Shown here in pieces: positions 54,636 through 64,000 of a stretch of DNA of 64,000 bases; position 1 is the stretch's first letter, and each line of letters starts with the position of its first letter. This DNA comes from CAYUZU01 sp964448675 (GTDB lineage: Bacteria; Planctomycetota; Phycisphaerae; UBA1845; Fen-1342), in contig CAYUZU010000009.1 of NCBI GenBank assembly GCA_964448675.1, positions 124,001 through 188,000 on the forward strand, written 5' to 3'. Under the pieces are notes generated by a model. The model made no database searches. It was given only the letters and a program-made list of their open reading frames with translations, and was not told the origin of the DNA. The position numbers and the translations under genes are program-made.

Positions 54636-55332
54636 ATGTCCCCCCATCGCCGCCTTATCTGCCTGACCACGCTGTTGTGGTTCCTCGCCGCACTGCCGGC
54701 CGCCTCGGGGGCGCCGTTCTGGATCGCGTACGAAGGGAGATGACTTTCCGGAGAACCGCGGCTGGACGCGCGTGTACGGCGACGGCACGCCGGACCCGGA
54801 GGACTGGGCCATTCGCTACATCGAAGACGGCGTGTTCGTGGATGATTGCCTGGGCCATTCTCCGTCTTACGATGGCTACCGTATCGACCGCCCACTCAGC
54901 CCGGGCGCTGGTGAGCGGTTCATTGCCGAATGGCGCCTGTGGGTCGATGCGCGAACGGAGTACTACTCTGTCAGTGTCGCTATCGCCGCGGAGAATCCAC
55001 CCAGGGGCATCAGTTTCCAGTTCGGCGCCGATGGCATGAGGGTGAGCGGCATCCAAGCGATCATTCCCCTCGCTGAAGATCAATGGCATGTCGTGCGTTT
55101 CGAGTCCGATGACCTCTTCAGCTATGACCTGTTCGTCGATGAGACATGGGTCTACGCGGGCGAGCTCAATCAACTGCTGTTGGAGAGCTACGTCGCCTTT
55201 GGAAACGGCGGCACAAACTCCAGGCAGTTGTCCAAATGGGACTATTTCCGTTTTGGCGTCGTTCCGGAGCCGAACGGTTGGTGGACAAGCGTGGTGCTCG
55301 TCTGCGCGGGGATCATGCGAACGCGAAGCTAA
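54636..55332 (+). pseudogene. PEP-CTERM-like secreted protein with +1 frameshift
   Basis: The ATG at 54636, five bases after GGAGG, opens a signal peptide (RLICLTTLLWFLAALPAASG) and runs to a stop at 54741-54743 after WIAYEG. In the next frame the chain continues without a break as DDFPENRGWTRVYGDGTPDP and on to 55332. One extra base near 54738 therefore splits one gene. The joined product of about 230 residues is beta-rich (WHVVRFESDDLFSYDLFVD), like a LamG/concanavalin-type domain. It ends VVPEP, a hydrophobic stretch and RTRS, a PEP-CTERM-like tail. This could be a true mutation or a sequencing error in a GGGAGA context. Confidence 0.72.
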
Positions 55333-55417
55333 GGCCAGTCGGGCGTGGCACATGGACGAAGCAGAGCTATGTCCTACGCCTCCGTCGCTTCGTCGCTCCC
55401 CTCAATCCCGCAATCCC

Positions 55418-56578
55418 CTAATCCCTGATTCCTTCGTAAACCCGCTCCAACTCGTCCACCATGTGCCGCCAGTCGAAGCGCTCGCGGCACAGCTCGCGCC
55501 CCGCGCGGCCGAGCGCATGGCGGCGCTCGGCGTCGCCCGCCAGTTCGCACAGCGCCGACGTGAACGCCGGCAGGTCGTTCAACGCCACCAGCCGGCCGGT
55601 CTGCCCATCAATCACCACCTCGGGCGTGCCGTCGATCGCAAACGCAACGGCCGGCACCTGCAGCAGCAACGCCTGCACCACGGCCCGCGGCAGGCCCTCC
55701 CACTGCGACGTATGCGCCAGCAAGTCACAGCCGGCGAGCCAGTCCGGCACTTCGCGCGGCGCGACCAGCCCCACCAGCCGCGTGCGGTTGCGCAGGCCGA
55801 GCCGGGCAAGCTCGTGCTCGTAGTCGTCGCGCTGCGCCCCGTCACCGATCCACACGAAGCGCAGCCGAGGCTCGCGCTCGGCCGCGGCCGCCATGATCGG
55901 GATCAACTGCTCGTAGCCCTTCCGGCGAAAGAGCCGCGCGACCGTCCCCACGGCGATGTCCTCGTCAGCCAATTGCAGCTTGCGGCGGGCGGCGGCGCGG
56001 CGCTCGGCGGATGGCGTGAAGTGCTCGATCTCCATGCCGGAATAGACGGTGCACAGCTTCTCCCGCGGGGATACGCCGGCGGCGACCGTCTGGTCGATCA
56101 TGGCGTCGGCGACCGTGACGATGCGGTGGGTGCGCCGGGCGGCCTGGCGTTCGAGCCAGGCATAGGCCCTGCGGACGATGGCCGGCTGGGTGCGGTTGAA
56201 GCTCATGCCGTGAATGGTGTGCACGACGCGGGGCACCCGGGCGTCCTGGGCGGCAAAGCGGCCGACGATGCCCGCCTTGCTGCTGTGGGTGTGGACGATG
56301 TCCGGGCGGAGGCGGTCGAATTCCATCTGGAGGTAACGGCGGGCGCGAAGGTCCATCCAGGGGTTGACAGGGCGGATGAGCTCGCGGAGCTCGATGTACT
56401 CGTAGCCGCCGGCGCGGGCCCGCTCAACCAGGCTGCCCTCGCGGCCGTGGGTGGGCCCGGCGATGAGGGTGACGCGGTGGCCGCGCTCGTGCAGGCCCTC
56501 GCAGGTGAGGATCGTATTCTCCTGGGCCCCGCCGACGATGAGGCGGGTGATCACGTGGCAAATGTGCATGGGGAGCAT
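55418..56578 (-). CDS. glycosyltransferase family 4 (GT-B)
   Basis: This 386-aa cytoplasmic/peripheral enzyme transfers sugars from nucleotide donors to polysaccharide or lipid acceptors. Its N-terminal Rossmann half has ICHVITRLIVGGAQENT and the family segment IVHTHSSKAGIVGRFAA followed by VVHTIHGMSF. The C-terminal half has VGTVARLFRRKGYEQLI, FVWIGDGAQRDDYE and the acidic donor-binding HTSQWEGLPRAVVQAL with E-x7-E-like spacing to GTPEVVIDG. Normal length. Met choices are 56578 or 56569. It is divergent from dnaK. It may feed the same surface-polymer pathway as the UDP-GlcNAc epimerase at the window's end, but the genes are not linked in an operon. Confidence 0.9.
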   Translation of the reverse strand: MLPMHICHVITRLIVGGAQENTILTCEGLHERGHRVTLIAGPTHGREGSLVERARAGGYEYIELRELIRPVNPWMDLRARRYLQMEFDRLRPDIVHTHSSKAGIVGRFAAQDARVPRVVHTIHGMSFNRTQPAIVRRAYAWLERQAARRTHRIVTVADAMIDQTVAAGVSPREKLCTVYSGMEIEHFTPSAERRAAARRKLQLADEDIAVGTVARLFRRKGYEQLIPIMAAAAEREPRLRFVWIGDGAQRDDYEHELARLGLRNRTRLVGLVAPREVPDWLAGCDLLAHTSQWEGLPRAVVQALLLQVPAVAFAIDGTPEVVIDGQTGRLVALNDLPAFTSALCELAGDAERRHALGRAGRELCRERFDWRHMVDELERVYEGIRD

Positions 56579-56926
56579 TATGGGGCAGTGCGCGGCCGGC
56601 GGCCACGCGGCCGGCAGAGCTCTGGAGGACCGTTATCGATCCCGGTTTTTCGTCGCCGGCGGTGGGCGGGGACGGGGCTGTCGGCCCGGGCGACGTCTGC
56701 CAGCTCACCCCCTGCCGCCGGGGCGGACGTCTGTCAGAATGGCAGGAGGCGGGAGAGCAGCGCCGGAGCCAATCGTCCCATAACAACGTACCAGCGCGGC
56801 CGAAAAAGCCGTTTTTCCCGCATCTCTCACTCTGGTATCACCCTTGCATAGCCAGTGGGGTGCGTAATGGAATGATTCCGCGCCTGCTTCCGCGGCGGGC
56901 GCTCTGATGTCTGACGGAGACGAATC
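56579..56926. other. divergent region upstream of dnaK, 348 bp
   Basis: No gene is seen. I looked for a CIRCE element and a sigma32-type promoter and found neither. A TTGCAT near 56844 has only a poor -10 (TAATGG, 15-base spacer). A short CGGC/GCCG hairpin followed by TTTTT lies at 56797-56816. Confidence 0.4.
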
Positions 56927-58843
<1,917 letters not shown>

Positions 58844-58880
58844 GCGCCGACGTCATGTTGGCGTAATCGAGAACCGCAAA

Positions 58881-58914
58881 CGGCCCTGTCGCGTGCCGGC
58901 AGGGCCGCTTCTTT
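58881..58914 (+). terminator. intrinsic terminator of dnaK
   Basis: CGGCCCTG (58881-58888) pairs with CAGGGCCG (58900-58907), then CTTCTTT. It lies 37 bases past the dnaK stop, facing the convergent zinc-ribbon gene. Confidence 0.82.
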
Positions 58915-58931
58915 GTCGCCCTCCTGAAGCA

Positions 58932-59300
58932 CTACGGCGCTGCTGGCGCCTCGTCCGCACCGCGCTGCCGCAGGATGGCCCGCTGCACGGGGGCCAGGCG
59001 GCGGCCACAATCGGGGCAGGTGCCGCTGGTGTTGCCGCTGAGGTCATAGCCACACTGCCAGCAGGTTGTCGCGTACGCACCCTCGGCGTCCGATACGAAC
59101 CGGCGGCCGCACGCCCGGCAGCCGCGCAGCCACGGAATGAAGTGAAACTTCAGCCGGGGCCATTGCGGGTGCGCGTGGACGACGGGATAGAACAGCCGCG
59201 CCGCCAGCACCACGCCATTGTGCGCCAGGATGCGCGCGTTGACGCCGCCCGGCACGATCCAGTGCCGGCCCGTGGCCCCGCAGAATGGACACTTTGCCAT
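58932..59300 (-). CDS. small zinc-ribbon protein, 122 aa
   Basis: Four C-x2-C pairs are visible: CPFC near the start, CRAC around residue 70, CWQC near 90 and CPDC near 105. They suggest two zinc-binding ribbons separated by a hydrophobic middle with RILAHNGVVLAARLFYPVVH. The start is the Met at 59300 just before KCPFC; another Met lies one codon upstream, and there is no strong RBS. Similar proteins with YDLSGNTSGTCPDCGR-type ends are frequent in planctomycetes, where a 'two-ribbon' C-terminal segment is common. Function unknown. Confidence 0.72.
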   Translation of the reverse strand: MAKCPFCGATGRHWIVPGGVNARILAHNGVVLAARLFYPVVHAHPQWPRLKFHFIPWLRGCRACGRRFVSDAEGAYATTCWQCGYDLSGNTSGTCPDCGRRLAPVQRAILRQRGADEAPAAP

Positions 59301-59352
59301 CATCCGCGCAATCGTACCACCGGTACATGATGCGGCCACACCGCACCGCCAC

Positions 59353-62300
59353 TCAGAACGGCGGATAGTGCGGCCGGAAGCGAATGAGCTGCCAGCGCTG
59401 CTCGTAATCCTGCCAATGCGGCCAGCCGAGCGCTTCGATCAGTTCCAGCCGCGTCTCGTACAACTCGCGCTGCGTCGGCTCGTCCTCGATCTTGTCGTTG
59501 ATCAGCTTCAGTGCATTGCCAGGCCGATCGTGCAGCCGCTCACGACGAATGTGCAGCTTGTAGTAATCTCCGTCGGTCGTGTCCGCCCAGCGCTGCATTT
59601 CGGCGAACGTGGCTTCGAACGCCTCGTAGTCGGCCGCCTGGGCATCCGTCACCGGCCGGCCGCCGTCGCTGCGCTGCGTGGCGATGTCGAACAGGGCGCG
59701 CGCCTTGAGATGCAGCGCTTCAACCAGCGCATCCTTCTTCTTCTCCATTTCCTTGCGCTGCTTGTTGGCCGCCCTGTCGTCCGGGTCGAGCTTGACGCCG
59801 AAATGGGCCGCCAGTGCGTCCTGGTCGATCTGCGCCAACACACGGTCGGCGGCGTCTACGACAGCCTGCGGGTCCTCTTCGCGGTGCTTGTCGGCCCGGC
59901 GCAGCTGCTCCACCAGCACCGGCAGGTGATTCGGGTAATCGGCCAGTACCTCGGCTGCGATCCGATTGAACAGCGAGCGATGCTCCTCGTCGTGAAGCTC
60001 GCCCAGTCGGGTCACCTTCAAATCGCGCACCGCCTCGGCCAGCTTGTCCGCGGCATTCCGCTCCTCTTCGTCGCCGAAGACTCCATCGGTGTCTTTCGTC
60101 GCGGTCGGCTTCGGCGGGACGGTCAGCGCGACCGGATAGCCGCCCGGGCGGTGACCTTCGCCTTCGATGCTCGCGTCGCCCTGCCCGTAGGTGAGTGACC
60201 CGAGCAGCAGGTCGCCCGGCGCCGCCTGCTTGGGAAGGTCGTCGGCCCCGGGGCCCGCGATCCAAAGTGCAGCGCGCTCGCCCGCCGCCAGCCAGCGCGT
60301 GCCGAACTTGTCGCGTCCGTCAAGGGCGCCGTCCGGATCGTCATGGAAGCTCAGGCGGACGGGGCTGCTCAGCTTGTGATCGAGGAACAGCGGCATGCCC
60401 TCGAGGTTCTCGAGCAACGACGCGTCGTCGTGCCGGACGTGGAAGCGCACGGTGTAGTCGCCCTTGGCGAGCTTGACCGGGCCCGGATCGTCGTTGCCGG
60501 TGGCCAGCAATTGGCGCCCTTCGTCGAACACCATGAACATCTGCGATTGAAACGACTCGTTATATTCGCTGATCTCGGTCAGCGCGGCCCGCGGCGTGAC
60601 CGTGCCGCCATCGACAAGTGAGAAGTCGTACGTCAGCACGAGTTCGTAGATCTGGCGCTCGTCCCAAAGGCGATCGCGCTGATTGTCCAGCGGGCGCAAC
60701 ACGCTGTCGCTCGGCCGCAGCACTTCGCGCCGCACATCGAGCGAACCGGCGGGCGACACGCGCTCCTTGCGCAACGGCGACGCGACGTTGACGCGCGTGG
60801 CGTTCTGGCCACCTTCGAGCGCGACGACCTCACGGTCCGGCACAATGCCGTGGAAGGTGAGCGCGACGTCGAGCTGGCCCTCACTGAGATACGCCGTGTA
60901 TTCGGCGAAGTCGATCTCGAGCGTCCGGCCGCCGACGACAGGGAAGCTGTACACTTCCTCTGTTTGCGCGGCGAGGCGCATGTAGCGCTTGAACTGGTGG
61001 TCCGAGAACGCGTAGCTCGGCACGAGCTGCACGGTCTGACAGACGATCACCGCCAGGTCGCCGTCCTCGTCGGTGCGGTGCACGCGCAGGTCGGCCCACG
61101 TGGCGCCCTCGGGCACCACCATGAAGTGCCGTTCGACGTGCCCGGGAGCGAACGGCAACTCGGCGCGCCACGCGGGATCCTCTTGGTCGAGTTCTCCGGG
61201 AATGATCACCGTCACGGGGATGCGGAAGACCGGGCCGCGCTCGGGCGCGGCGGCATCGTACGCACGAATCTCGGCATAATGGGCACCTTCGTCGAGCCGG
61301 GTCGGGTCGACCCGCACATCGAGCCGCCGTCCACCGTGCGGCAACAGGTAGTAATCGGCACATTCGATCCAGCGGGCCGTCGGCTCGAGCCGGCAGCGCA
61401 GTTCGAAGTCGACCTTGGCGCGATTGTCGGCGTCCTCGGGGAAGATCGGCTTGACGACGACGCGCGCGTCGCAAACGCGGTCAAGTTCAAACGGTTCGCG
61501 CAGGTAGATGCCGCGCGCGTTGTCGCGCGTTGTCACGCGCACATCGAAGCGTACGTCGTTGTACGGCGCGTCGTGGTGCTCGCGCAAGTAGTCGAATGCC
61601 TTGTCGATCTGCATCAGTCCTTCACCGAGCTGCAACGTGCCGAGCCCCGGCACACCGGCCGCGGTGTTCTCGATCGCGCGGCGGACGCGAGCGGGGGTAA
61701 AGGGGATGCCCTCGGCCTTGAGTCCGGACAGCAGCAGCGCGATGTTTCCGCAGGCATTCGGAGAGGACATCGACGTGCCGTGCGCCTGCTGCGAGCCCTG
61801 GAGCGTCCAGTTGGGCACCGGGGCGATCGCACCGCCCGGGGCGCTGAACTTCACGCCAACGGCCCCGTCGCTGGTCGGCCCGCGCGAGGAGAATGTGTAT
61901 TGATTGGCGGGGTGCACGTAACGCGCCGAGTACTGCACGGCGAGCATTTCCGGCGAGTAATAGGCCCCGATGCCGAAGATCGCCTCGGTCGTGGCCCCGG
62001 GCGACCCGTTGGTCGAAAGCGCCGGGCCGTTGTTGCCGGCACTGGCCACAAAGATCACGCCGTGCTTGTTGACCAGCTCGGAGTAGAGCTGCGGCGTGTG
62101 GCCGTCGTCGGGATCGGGAGATGGCCCGCCGTAGCTCATGTTGATGAGGTCACAGTTGTTTTCGAGCACGGCGATGCAGCCGCGGATCTCGCCTGTGCCG
62201 GTGGAGTTGGAGCCCAGTCGCGTATCGCCGATCTTCACCGCCACGAGCTGCGCCCCCGGCGCCAGGCCGTTGAGCTCGGGTTGTTCCGGGAAATGGGCCG

Positions 62301-63165
62301 CGACGATGCCGGCCACGTGCGTGCCATGCATGCCCGCGTCACAGACGATCGAGAGCAGGTCACCGTCTTCGTAGATGTTGACCGCGTAGTTCATGAGGTC
62401 CTCATCGCCGAAGGTGTCGTACTGCCGCTCGATGCGGTAGTTCGTCAGGGCATCCTCGTCGCGAAGATCGCCGTCCTCGTCGGTGTCGATCACTGCCCGC
62501 CATACTTCACCATCGTGAAACACGACGCAATCGAAGATCGGCCCGGGATCGTCGTATTCCTTCTGCAAGCGTTCGAGCTGCGCGAGGCGCGTCTCGAGTT
62601 CCTCGCGCTGCTTCTTCTGCTCCTCGTCGGGTTTGGGGTGTGCCACGTCCCACTCGGCCAGTTCGCGCTTCAGCGCGGTAACCGCCGCCCGCTGCCGCTC
62701 GTCCCATTTCTCCCGGCGTTTCTCCTTCAAACGGCTGATCAGCCCGCCGGGATACAGCTCATAGGCACGCTTCAGGCCGATGCGGTACTCGCCGGTGGGG
62801 TTGTTCCAGTCCGGGTCGATCGTGAGCATGCGCCCGCTGAGGCCCTCGAGCCGGCCATCGTCGGTCGGATCCGCCGGTTGCAGCCGCACGTCGCCGCTGC
62901 CGGAGCCGTCGATGATGTCGACGATCTTGGGGGCGCCAGTGGTGGTGGTCTGGAGACCGGGGGCGCCGGGGTCCACGCCGGTGTCGAAGATCGCGACCGT
63001 CACGCCGCGGCCGTCGTACGCGGGATGCTCGTGCAGAAAGCGCAGGGCGCCGGTGTCTTCCTTGGGGATGATGCCGTAATCCGGGAAATCGCCCCGGCGG
63101 GGCTGGGCGGACGCGGCGGCAACAGTCACGGCGAGGGTCGTCAACAAGACGGCGAGTCGATTCAT
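59353..63165 (-). CDS. secreted tripeptidyl-peptidase II-like subtilisin (S8) protease
   Basis: This 1270-aa serine protease has a signal peptide (RLAVLLTTLAVTVAAASAQ). The catalytic triad is visible as Asp61 (AIFDTGVDPGAPGLQ), His280 (GMHGTHVAGIVAA) and Ser465 (AHGTSMSSPNACG), with oxyanion Asn378 (ASAGNNG). The roughly 220-residue insertion between Asp and His, and the extension of about 800 residues after the Ser with beta-sandwich-like segments, are hallmarks of the TPP II branch, which normally forms giant complexes and removes tripeptides from N-termini. A signal peptide is atypical for eukaryotic TPP II and implies periplasmic or extracellular action. It starts with ATG at 63165. Confidence 0.92.
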   Translation of the reverse strand: MNRLAVLLTTLAVTVAAASAQPRRGDFPDYGIIPKEDTGALRFLHEHPAYDGRGVTVAIFDTGVDPGAPGLQTTTTGAPKIVDIIDGSGSGDVRLQPADPTDDGRLEGLSGRMLTIDPDWNNPTGEYRIGLKRAYELYPGGLISRLKEKRREKWDERQRAAVTALKRELAEWDVAHPKPDEEQKKQREELETRLAQLERLQKEYDDPGPIFDCVVFHDGEVWRAVIDTDEDGDLRDEDALTNYRIERQYDTFGDEDLMNYAVNIYEDGDLLSIVCDAGMHGTHVAGIVAAHFPEQPELNGLAPGAQLVAVKIGDTRLGSNSTGTGEIRGCIAVLENNCDLINMSYGGPSPDPDDGHTPQLYSELVNKHGVIFVASAGNNGPALSTNGSPGATTEAIFGIGAYYSPEMLAVQYSARYVHPANQYTFSSRGPTSDGAVGVKFSAPGGAIAPVPNWTLQGSQQAHGTSMSSPNACGNIALLLSGLKAEGIPFTPARVRRAIENTAAGVPGLGTLQLGEGLMQIDKAFDYLREHHDAPYNDVRFDVRVTTRDNARGIYLREPFELDRVCDARVVVKPIFPEDADNRAKVDFELRCRLEPTARWIECADYYLLPHGGRRLDVRVDPTRLDEGAHYAEIRAYDAAAPERGPVFRIPVTVIIPGELDQEDPAWRAELPFAPGHVERHFMVVPEGATWADLRVHRTDEDGDLAVIVCQTVQLVPSYAFSDHQFKRYMRLAAQTEEVYSFPVVGGRTLEIDFAEYTAYLSEGQLDVALTFHGIVPDREVVALEGGQNATRVNVASPLRKERVSPAGSLDVRREVLRPSDSVLRPLDNQRDRLWDERQIYELVLTYDFSLVDGGTVTPRAALTEISEYNESFQSQMFMVFDEGRQLLATGNDDPGPVKLAKGDYTVRFHVRHDDASLLENLEGMPLFLDHKLSSPVRLSFHDDPDGALDGRDKFGTRWLAAGERAALWIAGPGADDLPKQAAPGDLLLGSLTYGQGDASIEGEGHRPGGYPVALTVPPKPTATKDTDGVFGDEEERNAADKLAEAVRDLKVTRLGELHDEEHRSLFNRIAAEVLADYPNHLPVLVEQLRRADKHREEDPQAVVDAADRVLAQIDQDALAAHFGVKLDPDDRAANKQRKEMEKKKDALVEALHLKARALFDIATQRSDGGRPVTDAQAADYEAFEATFAEMQRWADTTDGDYYKLHIRRERLHDRPGNALKLINDKIEDEPTQRELYETRLELIEALGWPHWQDYEQRWQLIRFRPHYPPF

Positions 63166-63321
63166 CGCGTTCTCTCATTACCAGGCAACAGGGGTCTCAC
63201 TGCCGATTGGCCCATGAATCAACCGATGGTAACATTGGCCGCCGGTTTTTCCCATCCTGGCCGTGAGCGGTCGCGGCCGGGGCGACCAGAATCGACATCC
63301 GCCGACACTCGGGAGTGGTGC

Positions 63322-64000
63322 GTGAAGATCATCAACGTCTGTGGCGCCCGGCCGAATTTCATGAAGATCGCCCCGCTGATGCGGGCCTACGCGAAGCGCC
63401 CGGAGATCGAGGCGCTCCTGGTGCACACCGGGCAGCACTACGACGCCGCAATGAGCAAGGCGTTCTTCGACGACCTGCATATTCCGCGGCCGGATATCAA
63501 CCTCGAGGTCGGCAGTGCATCGCACGCGGTGCAGACCGCCCTCATCATGCAGCGATTCGAGCCGGTCGTGCTCGAGCACCAGCCGGATGCGGTGCTGGTC
63601 GTCGGTGATGTGAACTCGACGATTGCCTGCGGGCTGGTGGCGGCGAAGCTGCACGTGCCGCTGGTGCACGTGGAGGCGGGGCTGCGCAGCTTCGACCGCA
63701 CAATGCCGGAAGAGATCAACCGCCTGCTGACCGACGCGATCAGCGACCTGCTCTTCGTGACGGAGCCGTCGGGTGAGCAGAACCTCGAGAACGAGGGCGT
63801 CGACTCGTCCAAGATCCACGTCGTGGGCAACGTGATGATCGACACGCTGCTGTCGCATCGCGCGCTGGCCGACCAGTCCGACGTGCTGACGCGGCTGGGC
63901 CTGGCGGAGAAGCAGTACGGGGCCCTCACGCTGCACCGGCCGGCCAATGTCGACGACCCGGCGGTATTCGGCGGGATCCTCGACGCACTCGACGAGATCC
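63322..64000 (+). CDS. wecB: UDP-N-acetylglucosamine 2-epimerase (non-hydrolysing), 3' end outside window
   Basis: This open frame reaches the end of the window, with about 226 residues visible. It starts with GTG at 63322 and reads KIINVCGARPNFMKIAPLMR, the family's N-terminal segment in its GARPNF variant. It continues with LVHTGQHYDAAMSKAFFDDL, VVGDVNSTIACGLVAAKL, the signature LVHVEAGLRSFDRTMPEEIN, VVGNVMIDTLL and LTLHRPANVDDP. The enzyme interconverts UDP-GlcNAc and UDP-ManNAc for surface polysaccharides. The leftward frames on the other strand here are shadows. The gene is divergent from the TPP II gene; its own promoter should lie in the 156 bp between them. Confidence 0.93.
   Translation, partial: MKIINVCGARPNFMKIAPLMRAYAKRPEIEALLVHTGQHYDAAMSKAFFDDLHIPRPDINLEVGSASHAVQTALIMQRFEPVVLEHQPDAVLVVGDVNSTIACGLVAAKLHVPLVHVEAGLRSFDRTMPEEINRLLTDAISDLLFVTEPSGEQNLENEGVDSSKIHVVGNVMIDTLLSHRALADQSDVLTRLGLAEKQYGALTLHRPANVDDPAVFGGILDALDEI

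Noticed and set aside
56579..56926. CIRCE operator or sigma32 promoter before dnaK
   Set aside because: No TTAGCACTC/GAGTGCTAA inverted repeat and no convincing heat-shock hexamers were found.
63178..63947. Leftward open frames over the epimerase start
   Set aside because: They are antisense to the strongly conserved UDP-GlcNAc 2-epimerase motifs.

Overview
The window looks like a scaffold from a planctomycete of the Phycisphaerae or a relative. The evidence is high GC, VPEP-type (PEP-CTERM) tails, a dockerin-like tail of the 'D-C-N-G-D-G-x-V-N' type that is common in that group, a secreted TPP II-like protease, a large repeat-rich surface protein, and type II secretion and PilM-type genes with unusual Gly/Pro/Gln-rich linkers. 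A run of 100 N (13296-13395) shows that this is a scaffolded draft. I see no transposase, phage gene, CRISPR array or rRNA. There is one tRNA (Lys, CTT).

Layout. 1-9.3 kb holds metabolic and housekeeping genes: a small unknown gene, a bifunctional-nuclease-domain protein, ribulokinase coupled to a lipoprotein hydrolase, a large FAD/Fe-S dehydrogenase, Fe/Mn superoxide dismutase and an AI-2E family permease. 9.7-18.8 kb is one giant exported protein with at least 21 Ig-like repeats, broken by the N gap. Two small lipoproteins follow, then a lipoprotein hydrolase and a membrane-anchored protein.

21.6-36.1 kb is a type II secretion (T2SS) operon in the order E-F-G-H-I-J-K-L-M-C-D, followed by two translationally coupled lipoproteins. 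A good extended -10 promoter and a long leader precede it. The secretin carries about twice the usual number of N1-type ring domains.

36.3-39.5 kb holds an orphan anti-sigma-like gene, two small envelope proteins, tRNA-Lys with a terminator, and an orphan ParA ATPase. 39.5-45.4 kb (minus strand) holds a secreted FG-GAP/dockerin protein, two adjacent PEP-CTERM proteins ending in a strong terminator, and an orphan ABC-exporter permease.

45.5-51 kb (minus) is a three-gene PilM-N / PilO-like / FnIII-like membrane cluster with no pilin, ATPase or secretin beside it. It is the best candidate here for a poorly described machine. 51.5-64 kb holds alaS, a frameshifted PEP-CTERM-like gene, a GT4 glycosyltransferase, dnaK with its terminator, a zinc-ribbon protein, the TPP II-like protease and the start of a UDP-GlcNAc 2-epimerase that runs off the end.

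Taken together, much of the window serves export and the cell surface: the T2SS, substrates with C-terminal sorting tails, a giant adhesin-like protein, lipoproteins and sugar-polymer enzymes. All functional calls rest on reading motifs by eye; no database search was run.
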